Part shown: one piece after another, positions 11,781 to 22,225 of the stretch | Layout: each line of letters opens with the position of its first letter | Position numbering within the stretch: position 1 is the first letter of the stretch | Source: Marsupella aquatica | Lineage: Eukaryota; Marchantiophyta | Assembly (NCBI GenBank): GCA_973895155.1 | Contig: OZ316891.1 | Coordinates: 30,442,001 to 30,506,000 of the forward strand | Direction of reading: 5' to 3' | DNA length: 64,000 nt | Position numbers and translations under genes: made by a program | The notes under the pieces: model-generated | The model's input: the letters and a program-made list of their open reading frames with translations, nothing else | Database searches by the model: none | Told to the model about the DNA's origin: nothing

Positions 11781-12620
11781 TGAGTTTTTAAATCTCATCC
11801 TTCTTGTTACGTTACGGGGTCAAGCGTTTCATAGACCCGAGTCAATTCTCCATTAGGATTGAAAGGCGCTAGCTAGCTAGACCACACAATTTGGGGTTGC
11901 GCCCACCAGACAGTCGTCTACACTCTCAACCATTCAACGGTAGATTCTTGAAATTCTGAAACGTAGAATACGAGTGCCTCTCTCTACGTTGACAAAATTA
12001 TCGAATCCACTGAACAAGTGATTAACGCGCCTCGCCGACAAATCTCTCTCAGCTCTTGAAAAACCATGGTAATCTAGACTTCGAGACCCCGCGCGAGTAG
12101 TCAGGTGATTTGATAGGCTTGGGCTGGCCCCGAATCTTGCCCAACATCTTTCGCTGTTTACGAAGTCCCGTCACTAGCAATGTTCCAACTTACTATATAC
12201 TCGAATGACCGAGTGCATCGAATTACGACAAGTGCATGGCGAACTGATCTTCACAGCCCGCTTCACAGCTCCTAGCGGCTTGAGGCCGTATTGAGCTCGG
12301 TCGTGCACGTACTATTCCCAAAGCATAAAGCGGATTGACGATTGATCAGGGTCGAACACGGACAGCACCGTCCCTAGCATTGCTTGCATTGAGAAAGTCC
12401 ACCCAACACATGCACGGTTAGACCCACAGCAATTTTCACTTTTTCAGCTATGCCATGGAGTGGACTTCGTGGGGAGGAAGGAGAACGGAAGAAGCGAGAC
12501 TCGAGGGAAGATCATGTTTATGTCCGTTGGACTTGGCAAGCTTGTGGCTAATAATCGCCACAGAAAGACAAGAAGCTCGCTGCGGGATGTTTCTCCGTTC
12601 CACACCAGTGTTGCAGCACC
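11781..12620. other. intergenic, no gene seen
   Basis: Mixed-composition sequence. The short plus-strand frame at 12455-12670 has no recognisable domain and runs into the MITE, so it is not called. Confidence 0.4.
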
Positions 12621-12623
12621 TTA

Positions 12624-13029
12624 GGGGGGGCTTTACAAGAACTTGGGGGCAGCCATTCCATTTTTTCTAAGTGAAAGATGCAATCCTAGCCATTCATATG
12701 TGGGAACTGGCCACATTTCACTTTACATGAACTTGGGGGCACAATGAACAAAAAGCATTACCGAACCTAGTCATCTGTCAGTGGGCCCCTTGTGGGTCCC
12801 ATTTTTTGGTGAGGTGTGCAAGCTTTTTTGTCAAAAACTTAGACCTCCTCTTGAGGTGGTCTAAAAACTTGGAGCAAACGGCCGCTTGTTTTAAGGGAAT
12901 TGCATTGATTACTTCCAAACCTGACACATTTTGGCTCAGGCATTTTAACTTTTGTGGAATGAAATGGCCATCAGCTTTGCTCTGGATGAAGAGAGAGTGA
13001 ACGGCCCCCACCGTCTTGTAAAGCCCCCC
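12624..13029. mobile_element. Harbinger/Tourist-type MITE with TTA TSD
   Basis: A 406-bp element with perfect 16-bp terminal inverted repeats: GGGGGGCTTTACAAGA at the left end and its reverse complement at 13014-13029. It is flanked on both sides by TTA (12621-12623 and 13030-13032). G-rich termini plus a TTA duplication are the hallmark of PIF/Harbinger insertions. It carries no transposase, so it is non-autonomous. Confidence 0.9.
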
Positions 13030-13032
13030 TTA

Positions 13033-13536
13033 GGCTTACTTACGGCACTCGCTTCGTGTTCACCATTTTAATATTGTTCTGTAGCTCTTTTGTATTTTAG
13101 TGATTATTGGCCGTAAAGTGCTACAGCGAATTGCTATAGATGCCCCTGCTGGAATCAGAAAACGTTTGCTGGAATCAAAAAAAGTTGTCACTAGAGACGG
13201 CTGAACCCCACTTTTGGGGGGATTATGTGTAAACCGTGCTGGAATCAAATTAAAGAAGTTATGATTGTAAGTAGAGGCGGAAGTTCTGAGTGTAAGTAGA
13301 GACGTGTCTGAACCCCACTTTTGCGGGGATGTGTGTTGAAAAGCTCTCGGAGACCTTCAAACCCGAACCTGAATCGCACCACTCCTGAATTCTACCAGTA
13401 GCCCATAGATTGCAGGATGTCCATCAATGGTTCTTTTAGGTATTTGGTTTCTTTTTGTGGGCATCGAACCTGCAATTACCGGCTACAGGCAGCCACACTC
13501 TACTGGAGCAGGCGCAACACAACTTGATAACATTTA
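13033..13536. other. intergenic with internal direct repeats
   Basis: Contains repeated TGCTGGAATCA and CTGAACCCCACTTTTG segments (13140-13340). Near 13450-13500, read on the minus strand, a GGTTCGATGCCC B-box-like sequence hints at a tRNA-like or SINE remnant. No gene is supported. Confidence 0.4.
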
Positions 13537-14032
13537 ACAGCTTTTTACTAACCTATCCCCCTAACTAGACGAAATTCCTATCTTGTCCCCCAAACAGTTT
13601 TATTTGTCAGCTTGCCCCCCTTTCCGTATATGCGGGTTACTTTTAACTCATCATCGGGTTCCCGCTGCCACATGTCAAGTCACGATTCCACGTCGCTAAC
13701 CAGCCCGGATCTCCCTTTCCCCCCTCCCCTGCCCCATCGCGGGCTATCGCTTTGGTCCCGGGAGCTTTGTTTTTGGGCAGGACCCCTCTCAGGTGCAGCC
13801 CTGCAAAGGGGAAACTGCGACCCGGGAGCAGGAGCCCCGATGGCCCGATCGCTTCCCTCTCAAACCCCCACCTGTTTTGCCTGGCCCTCCACACCTCTCG
13901 AAAGGAGCTCACATTTTTCACCAGGGCAATCGTTTTTGTTCACGACAAAGGCTCGCGAATGTTTACACATGTGCCCCGGCCCTGCATTGCACTCTCGAAG
14001 TTGAGGCTGCACACAAAGAATCAGTGTTTTGC
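13537..14032 (+). repeat. 496-bp dispersed repeat, inverted relative to 35971-36454
   Basis: This block (from ACAGCTTTTTACTA to TCAGTGTTTTGC) matches the reverse complement of 35971-36454 throughout, with scattered substitutions and small indels. Several overlapping frames are open on both strands, but homology between the copies does not favour one frame. No known domain is seen and coding status is unsupported. The two copies face each other across about 22 kb. Confidence 0.85.
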
Positions 14033-14318
14033 ACAGGAAAGACCGTGGTGAACCTGGCGCGCATGATTGATTGCTGACTGATGGCATCAAAGTCTGTTTT
14101 GTGCTGCATGTTCTGCCCACGTTTCTAAGCAGCGTTTTTTGCCCTCGTCTTTTGCCCCAATCTTTTTTGCCTCATTCTACGCAGCATTTTGGAGCTAGCC
14201 GGCCTTGCAGCACACATAGGTGGAGCACGGTGAGCTTCACTTTCGATCAAGAGTCTAGTTTCTAAGCTCATTCCTGAGCACCTGTCACAGTCTGCGACCA
14301 AGGAGGGTAAGACCGGCC

Positions 14319-14900
14319 ATGGCAATGTGGACCATTGTTGTTAAGGCAATTGTAGTATGCATTTGGATGGCATTTGCACTACTTACCTCAATCTTCGGGT
14401 TCATTGCGAAGGTACTGGACACTGCTACAGAGTATCTAAACGGTTGTGTGAAGAGTTTTGATTACATAGCTGTAGCAATCCACGACACTGCACCTTCTGC
14501 ACCTGAACTCCCTCAAGAAATTATGAGTCACCTCGAGAAGGGAGAAGTGGAAAGAGAAGTGGAGAGCTTTGACAGGATGAAATTAGAGGTTCAAGAAGCA
14601 TTACCAGTGCCTTCCACAACAATAGCAGCAGCTTGCTTTGGAGATATTCCAGAGCTTAGGACAATTTCAGCACCGATGGGCCCTGTGATCCCGGTTGAGT
14701 ATGTGAATGGCCCAACAACAACATGGAAATTCGGGCAAAAGCGGAAATTCTATGCTGTTGTTCGTGGATTTCAGCCTAGGAATTATGAGACATGGGATGA
14801 ATGTAATTAGCAAGTGTGGGGATTTAGTGATTGCAAGTTCAAATCTTTTAAGACTAGGGCGGAGGCAGTAGAGTACATGCACAATGGTTTACGTACATGA
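14319..14900 (+). pseudogene. membrane-anchored RNase H1 N-terminal (hybrid-binding) domain protein
   Basis: The frame begins at ATG 14319 with a hydrophobic segment (about residues 3-32), then an acidic linker, and near residues 145-190 the RNase H1 N-terminal/viroplasmin-like fold: KFYAVVRGFQP, TWDEC, then QVWGFSDCKFKSFKTRAEA and an AVEYM end. That domain binds RNA-DNA hybrids or dsRNA in RNase H1. No RNase H catalytic domain follows. An in-frame TAG at 14808-14810 splits the domain between DECN and QVW; the same frame then continues to TGA at 14898-14900. The stop could come from CAG. It may be a nonsense allele, a sequence error or a truncated product. Confidence 0.65.
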
Positions 14901-15459
14901 GGTACTCGGGGAATGCCCCATAAGTAGGATGTACAATCTTCTCAATTCCCAGGCAACTGTAAGCTTTGGTGCAGATTGAAGTTACATAAAGAGATTTTCT
15001 ACTCAAATGTCTTTTGTGTCACTCTATATTACACTCAAATTCAGCAATGCAATATAATCCCAGTCTGTTTCATTTCAAATGAAGTGTCCAAATATATTGC
15101 AAGGACTCCATTACAAAAATGCTGTTACAAAAAAGCCTTTCCCCAAAGAAATTGGATTGCTACCACAGGCAAATGTTGAATTCAATAAATGTTCTTGAAG
15201 AAATACTGCTCCAGTGGTCAGCATTGCCGTTGCATCGCCTCTAAAACCCCAATTTAAGGAATACTGAAGTATTAGATTAATTCCAATTTTATCTAAATAT
15301 TATTAGTTAATGAATGATCAACCTCTTTAACATTTGGTGGGATAGTCAAAAACTTCAAATGTTTTGTTGCAAGATCTTTATAACAATGCATCACTAAATG
15401 ACATGAAGTACCTCTTGATCCATGCACAAATCCTTAATTAAACTATCATTCATTGTTTC

Positions 15460-16040
15460 AATTGTCTATTTAATTATTATAGGGTTGAATACAAAAAAGA
15501 TTAACATGCACCAGGGTGCGTGACCTACAATCATAGTAAGTACCACCCTTTAATTAATTAGTTTCTTTACAACAATTAATAGGATTGTTGTATATTACAA
15601 TGTCTACTGGACATTCATTTGAATGTCAATAATATCATGCCTTAATATCACCAAACTAAGGGCCCACTAACTAATATTATATCTTAAATAAACTAACCAA
15701 CTAACTAACTTGTCTATTTAATTACTATAGGGTTGAATACAAAAAAGATTGACATGCACCAGGGTGCGTGACCTACAATTATAGTATCACCCTTTAATTA
15801 GTTAGTTTCTATTGCTTTGACTCAATCAGGCATGGAACCATATAAAATCAGAAATCATTGAAAGTTGAGTTCACTTGAGGGTGTAACTATAATTATTATT
15901 TATTAATAGGATTGTTGTATATTACAATGTCTACTGGACATTCATTTGAATGTCAATAATATCATGCCTTAATATCACCAAACTAAGGCCCCACTAACTA
16001 ATATTATATCTTAAATAAACTAACCAACTAACTAACTTAG
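15460..16040. repeat. AT-rich direct duplication (two ~250-330 bp copies)
   Basis: Block A (TCTATTTAATTA, GGGTTGAATACAAAAAAGATT, CACCAGGGTGCGTGACC) occurs at 15462 and 15711. Block B (GGATTGTTGTATATTACAATG to CCAACTAACTAAC) occurs at 15580-15711 and 15907-16037. The second copy has about 85 extra bases between A and B. It is the 3' flank of the minus-strand gene ending at 16133. The preceding 14901-15459 is AT-rich and holds no gene. Confidence 0.85.
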
Positions 16041-16132
16041 ACGATAAGACTTGTCTAAACTTGAGTTCTCTGGCTACTACTATTCTGAGTTGCCTTTTAA
16101 ACTGTATGCTAAACTACATGCTTCATTACTGT

Positions 16133-19100
16133 CTAGGATTTGTCACTTGCTATGCATGTCAAGAGATAGTCTCTTGCCTTGACAGCGACATTCTTTGGAA
16201 TTCCTACCAGCCCTGTCATTGGTCCTTTGCATGCTTTGAAACACCACAAGGCAGAGGAAACATCTATTGTCTCAGCTTCCTTGTATATTGGAGATGGATC
16301 ACGTTCCCATTTCTTATCCCAAGAATCTGCCCACCGCTCTCTTGGCTGCCAGTCTGATTGACCACGTTGCTTCTTTGCCATAAATGGTCTAAACCACTCA
16401 ACGCCACATACATGAGTAAGAAGGTTTTGTTCATTCACTGGTCCTTCTACCACATCTGTAACAACTAACCCCATATGGACGGGATAAACATCCAGGTCTG
16501 AGTCGTCCGGCCGTACCAACACATAACAGCCCTTCACAACATCAACCCTAGGGTTAAAACTCTCAGGAGGTTTATCTTTTGCTGGTCCCACATAATCCAC
16601 TGTTGCCTCCAACTCACATGCCACATTTCGATATTCTGGTGGAACGTGCTCTCTCCATACTGATAAAGGCCAAAACCCGTATTCCAAGTTGTGTGCACCT
16701 TCAGGTTCATATTGCACCTGCTCACCCTGTAGAGTATCTACAATGTCATTCCAATAATTGATGAGAGTTGTCCAACGTCGCTTTGGTTCTTCCTCTTTTG
16801 TTCGCTTTAGAATAAACTCAAAGAATGACACATGCTTCTTCAATCCTGTCAGCACTTCAGGAAGCATTTTCAACTCCATCATTGGTAGCCGTTTGGGCAC
16901 CCCAATTGGGATGTGAGGACTTTTGTCATCTTTCCATGACCACATTTCAATACCTTCCTTGGGTAACCATCCCTGATCAGTTGACTTCATTTTGTATTGG
17001 AAGCATGGCATACTATCATGACGAACATAGAACCTAAACAACCTGGGTTTTAAATGCCCCACCAATGCCTCAGGGCCCTTCAACATGAATGGAGCTAAGT
17101 AGTTTTTGAAATCTGGGACCTCCTGTAGAAAATGTGGGACTGCATTGGGTGTCCTTGCTCTCATGAACAAGGACATTAATTCAGGCAATGAGTATGTGGG
17201 GTTATGCATCATAGACTCTGAAAAATGCCCAAACATACCGTCAACGTCCTCATGAGTATGCCCAACCACCATAAAACCAAGATGAACCTCTTCAAACACC
17301 TCCCTTGCCGTCAACAATGACAAATAAGCCATCATATATCTGTTCTTGTTGTCTGAGGCACAATTATCTAGTTGTAGCTTCAATACTCGTGGAAGGGGCC
17401 TGAACTTTGGTGCCTCAGGTGCTGCATCACAATGTAACAATCTCAGAATGCTTTTAAACAAAACCCTAGTCAGACCCTAAACCCCAATTTAGGGTTTAGG
17501 GTTTAAACCCTATTAATGAAACCTTGGCTAGGAGGAGCAACAACTACACAAAGTAGAGTGTCAGTGTGTGTGAGCTTATATTATTAAATATTAATAAATT
17601 TAAGGATTGTGAGTAAAGTACCTAGGCTTGAGATGTAGGCAATGTCATCCTCAAATGCTCTAAGGACACTTGCCTCCAAGATATCTGCTCTCCCAAAAAG
17701 GAGGTCTTTAAAAAGACTTGTCGAGTCTGGCCCCTCCACAAGTGATTTGATCATTGGATTTGGGTTTTCCAACATCCTTAGTATTGAATCAATTGACCCA
17801 ATAGTGATGTTGACATCACCTGGCCACACTCCAACATGATATTGGGCTATGGCCTTGGGACCATGACCATGAGTAAGGATACCAGTGACAGTAATTGGGA
17901 ACTTTTGGGCACCATCCACATGCTTAGGATTGAAGGGCATTCTTGGGAGAGCTGTCTTTGAATGATCCATCTTATCATGAATAAGGCATAACACTTCCTT
18001 TGGACGATGGATGGACTCATATCTCCAGGTATGATAGCACATTCTTTGTTGTGTGTGGTCTTGGTGATGTTCCTCCTCGTCACGCCTTAGGCCCTCTAAC
18101 TCTTCCTTAGCTCCTGTAAGGTTTGCTTTCCGTTGAAGCAACTCACTACAAGTTGTACACTTTGAAAAGTTGTTGCCCTTTTTGTGACGTGAGAACTCCC
18201 TGAAATACATCTGATGTAGATGACTCAAGGTGGGTTGGGAAATTGGAGGAAGACCAGCCTCCTGGTTGACAACATTAACCCTGTTTCTAATATTCTCCCA
18301 AGTAAGATTTGTTGGCAATTCCCTCAAAACCATCCTTGTATTATCTGCCATGGTTCTCAACTTGGCTGGATGATGATCAGCTGCCTCCTCAATAATCTCT
18401 TTCATTGACATGAACGCTTGAGATACTTTCTCGGACATACGCCTTTTTCCAGCATTACCATGGGTACCTATGTTCATTCCAGCCATCACAGTCTTCTTCA
18501 AGGCATAAAATTGAGTCTTTCCTCTTGAATGAATGATTCTCCATGCCTCCAAGCACAATACTTTGCCCTCCACTGCTAGAATCCTTTCTCCAGTACCCAA
18601 GTGTATTGTATTTTTAATAGCCTTGATTTCCTCCTCCTTGCGCTCCGCAAAAGATTTTGACCACCACTTTTGCCTAATTGCCATAGCCAAGTTGCGGTCC
18701 AAATATTGGCAACAATGTTCACTACAACAGTCCTTAGTGCTTATCAACAACACATCTTGACGTGCCAAAGATGTGTCTCTTCTAGATGTCTGGGAAGATG
18801 GACGTAGGACCGCTTGCCACTTGTTGGAGATGTGTTCCCTCCCACAGCTTGCCTGATGTTGTGGAAAGACAACAAGTTGCCATCCTTGGCAATGAGTTGG
18901 TCCATCGACCAAGCTTTTAAGCAATCTCTATGCTTCAGATGATCTATGGTAGCTCCCTCGACAAAATCTTTGATCAGAATTCCCACATGTGTATTCCCAA
19001 GGGTGACATCCCCAAGCTTGACTATAGGATCTAGAACATGTATAGTTGCCACTGCAAATATCAACTTGTTCTCATCCACCACCTTTACAGGCATGCCCAT

Positions 19101-19504
19101 CCACAAGGCCTTTGGTAAAACTACTTCCACACCAGACCGACTCTCATTATGGTTGTTCCCATCAGAATTTTGATTGACTGGATCTTGATCATCACCAACA
19201 GTGCCAAACACCTCCTCCGATTCCATGGGAGCTCGAAAAAGCTGATTCCTTTCCCATACAAGGTAACCCCCAATCATGTCCTTCAAAAGTTCGCCATCTT
19301 CGCATAGAATGGTCTCGTCAAAAATTCCTCCAATAGAAGAAGAACTCTGTCCGCCCCAAGAGGAACATTGTGACAAACCTTGGAAGGATCAAGACTTATC
19401 ACGCGACCTTTTCCAACCTGTTTCTCACGTATGCCTATAATTACTTGTCCGCCTTCCCTGATCCAGACTGTCGATGTCACCATAATAATTATGATCCTGC
19501 ACAT
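16133..19504 (-). CDS. DUF7869-like, transposase-like protein
   Basis: Read from about 19504 to 16133. The N-terminal part has two similar beta-rich repeats: VGKGRVISLDPSKV followed by VPLGADRV, and IFAVATIHVLDPIVK followed by LGNTHVGILI. These resemble a domain found in plant En/Spm-type transposon proteins. The middle has HxxYFREFSRHK and CTTCSELLQRKANLTGAK, a Cys-containing helical segment, then CLIHDKMDHSKTALPRM. The C-terminal exon has LQLDNCASDNKNRY and VVGHTHEDVDGMFGHF, the core of proteins annotated as DUF7869, with an RNase H-like D...D...(D/E) look. Exon 1 ends near 17622 and exon 2 starts near 17465, but phase at this junction is unresolved. Single-base frame breaks lie near 18848 and 19320, both in homopolymers. 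It is probably a transposase or a gene derived from one. Confidence 0.6.
17466..17621 (-). other. intron with telomere-like repeat
   Basis: GT-AG bounded gap between the two halves of the DUF7869-like gene. It contains TTTAGGGTTTAGGGTTT on the plus strand (near 17490-17508), the plant telomere unit, and further CCCTAAACCC runs. Such short runs are common in plant promoters and introns and are not evidence of a chromosome end. Confidence 0.5.
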
Positions 19505-20400
19505 CAGAGAATATCACTGTAAGCGTATAGTCCTGTCATGTCCGTCAATTTCACTGCACTGTCCTGTCCCGTCGGTCAATAAGCAGAATGTAGTCAATGC
19601 ACTGCGCTGCACGCGACTGGTCGCGTGACCCTAGAGGTACCACACATACCGGCAACAGACTATGCATGGTCCGTCAGTCATGTCAAATGAATGAGAATGA
19701 CCACAATTGATTACGATCAATCATTTCACATCCACTCAGAACAAATGAGTGGACAGTCAGTAACTACTGAGGACAGTAGTGCTAATAAGCGCCAGTAAAA
19801 CGTCCGTGAACTGCATTGTCCTGTCACAACCGTCAATAAGTAGGCAGAATGTAGTCAATGCACTGCCCTGCACGCGACTAGTCGCGTGACCTTAGTCAGA
19901 GGGTGTAGGGATAACAGGGTCTACGACGTAGAAGCTAGAAGGCTAGGCCCAAACTCTAGCTCGTACTTGGTACTTCATAAGTAAGATACGATTGCGCGTG
20001 AGACAGGAAGATACAATTACGGATCTAAAGGCATGTCGCGTGACCGTAGTCAGAGGGTACAGGGTCTACGACGTAGAAGCTAGAAGGCTAGGCCCAAACT
20101 CTAGCTCGTAATTGGTACTTCATAAGTAAGATACGATTGCCCGCGAGACAGGAAGATACAATTACGGATCTAAAGGCATCACACATACCGGTAAAGATAA
20201 TGCATGGTCCGTCAGTCATTCCAAGTGAATGAGAACGACTACAATCGATTACGAACAATCATTTCAACTCCACTCAGGAAAAATGGGTGGACAGTACCAG
20301 TTTACCAATGAGTGGACACCGGACAACTGAACTTCCCGCCAATTCTAATACGCGCCAGTCAAACGCGCACCCTCTTCTAGAAACCACTATGTACAATGAC
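19505..20400. repeat. complex duplicated region carrying palindromes
   Basis: Several imperfect duplications: a ~150-bp tandem copy (19893-20040 and 20045-20180, sharing GTCTACGACGTAGAAGCTAG and AAGATACAATTACGGATC) and a ~130-bp direct repeat (CACACATACCGG, CATGGTCCGTCAGTCAT at 19640 and 20167). Two clear copies of the ACGCGAC-NN-GTCGCGT palindrome lie at 19611-19626 and 19872-19887. The second is perfectly symmetrical (centre TA). A half-site GTCGCGTGACC lies near 20035. No gene. Confidence 0.8.
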
Positions 20401-20417
20401 TAGTGGAGACTAAACAG

Positions 20418-20424
20418 TATAAAG
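20418..20424 (+). promoter_or_regulatory. TATA box candidate
   Basis: TATAAAG about 135 bases upstream of the ATG at 20553, in a suitable position for a core promoter with a ~100-base 5' leader. Confidence 0.45.
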
Positions 20425-20552
20425 CATTGAGATGATCTCTATTGCTCATTCCCCCATGCATTCCACTTTCTGGCTACTGGATAATCTATTCGCACATCAG
20501 CTCTCTCATTTCCAATTCTTAGTCTCGGTCAGCATCTCTTGTTTGAAGGGCG

Positions 20553-21093
20553 ATGACTACTCCACTGAGCTCGAATAATGAGGATGTTTCGACGGACGAT
20601 TCAGAAGGTTCGACGTATCAAATTCGGGGTACTCCTTACAAAATGTGTCAGCGATGTAATATAATGTTTACGGTGACTAAATCGGGTCAAATGTTTTGTG
20701 AGAGACGACATTGTTTGCCACATTTGTCGATGGAAGATCAGATGGAGACCAATCCGACAGAGATGACTACAAAGATGGCATCAGGGGAGAAGTTAAAGGG
20801 CAAAGCCCTCGTGGAATCCGTTTCGAGGGGGGAAGTTGAAGGCCAGAGCATGCATCGAATCCATTTCGGGGGAAGCAGCAGCAGACGCTAAGACAGTCAA
20901 GAAGGAGGCCAAGAAAGTGGACGCACCGAAGAAAAGGCAATTAGAGATGAACAAAGATTCTGATTTGTATTACAAAAAGAGCAAGCCGAGAAAATCTATG
21001 GACGTTAGGACTTGGGCAAAGGAAGAATTTCTGGATTCAAGGGAATCCACACCAGACACCGATGAGTGGATGCCTTCATCTTGGAATGACTGA
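20553..21093 (+). CDS. small basic protein with Cys-rich head, frameshifted
   Basis: From ATG 20553 the frame has an acidic Ser/Thr start, then a C-x2-C-x13-C-x4-C segment (MCQRCNIMF...FCERRHC, residues ~32-54) that could bind zinc, then a Lys/Glu-rich tail. The opening frame ends at 20891, but the sequence switches by one base at a run of six Gs (20826-20832). The second frame carries KKEAKKVDAPKKRQ and ends DEWMPSSWND at 21093. With one G fewer the two would be one protein of about 179 residues. Not recognised. It lies inside the palindrome-rich region behind a TATA box, so it may belong to the same system. Confidence 0.5.
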
Positions 21094-21289
21094 CTCGATC
21101 GAAGTCAACAATATTTTGAGTAGTCGAAGATTAGAACTACAGATTCAAGAGTAGTTCAAGTTAGAACTTGTTATAGATACTGTGTAGCTTAAATTCCTGG
21201 ATAGTGCTAGTGGATATGGATTCCACATCCGAAGTCCTTCGGGATCGATGTAACCATTTTTGCAATCAAGGAAAAATCAAGATTCCTCT

Positions 21290-22225
21290 GACTGACAATT
21301 TGCTAGGCTGTCGACTACAATAAACAATATCAAAAAGACCTGAGATAAATTGGTTCACACGACTGTGCACGTGATGAACTACATGTGTAACCAAAAATAG
21401 GTCATCCTACTAACAAGTTGAGATCAGGCAGATCTGAGAAATAAAGGGCGATTACGTCTAAGAGTGCAGAGCTTTCGCTGACCTCTAAAACATTAACGCG
21501 ACCGGGCGCGTGATGAAACGAAGACCTCGGTTTTAAAATATATTTCTGGCCAATTCGCTGGGCAGTCGACTACAATAAACAATATCAAGATAAATTGGTT
21601 CACGCGACTGTGCGCGTGATGAACTACATGTGTAACCCAAAAAACAGGTCATCCTACTAACAAGTTGAGATCAGAAAGATCTAAGAAATAAAGGGCGATT
21701 ACATCTAAGAGTGCAGAGCTTTCGCTGACCTCTAAAACATTAACGCGACCGGTCGCGTGAATCAGAACTCAGTTTCAAAATAGATTTCTGGCCAATTCTC
21801 TAGGCTTTCGACTACAATAAACATTATCAAAAGACACGAGATAAATTGGTTCACGCGACTGTGCGCGTGACGAACTACATGTGTAACCAAAAAACAGGTC
21901 ATCCTACTAACAAGTTGAGATCAGGAAGATCTCTGAAATAAAGGGCAATTACGTCTAAGAGTGCAGAACTTTCGCTGACCTCTAAAACATTAACGCGACC
22001 GTGCGCGTGATGAAAGGAAGACGTTGGTTTTAAAATAGATTTCTGGCCAATTCGCTAGGCTGTCGACTACAATAAACAATATCAAAAGACACGAGATAAA
22101 TTGGTTCACGCGACTGTGCGCGTGACGAACTGCATGTGTAACCAAAAAACAGGTCATCCTACTAACAAGTAGAGATCTGAAAAATGGACCTCGATTACGT
22201 TACGTTTTGCTAGGCCGTCGACTAC
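21290..22225. repeat. tandem array, ~250-bp unit, 4 copies plus a partial, two palindromes per unit
   Basis: TCGACTACAATAAACA marks units starting near 21310, 21563, 21807, 22061 and a shortened one at 22206. Each full unit holds TTCACGCGACTGTGCGCGTGA and, about 140 bases later, TTAACGCGACC-NN-GCGCGTGA. Examples are 21496-21511, 21602-21617, 21743-21758 (perfect: ACGCGACCGGTCGCGT), 21853-21868, 21993-22008 and 22108-22123. Between them are conserved CATGTGTAACC, GTCATCCTACTAACAAGT and GAGTGCAGAGCTTTCGCTGACC segments. No frame is open through the array. Confidence 0.9.

Noticed and set aside
13612-14004. Overlapping open frames on both strands in the dispersed repeat.
   Set aside because: Both copies are open in several frames with no preferred reading and no domain; likely a GC-composition effect.
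17490-17508. TTTAGGGTTTAGGGTTT could suggest a telomere.
   Set aside because: It is very short, inside an intron of the DUF7869-like gene, and such runs are common in plant promoters and introns.
19906-19920. TAGGGATAACAGGGT matches 15 bases of the 18-bp I-SceI homing endonuclease site.
   Set aside because: The last three bases differ, the adjacent duplicate lacks it, and no LAGLIDADG gene is present; a chance match.
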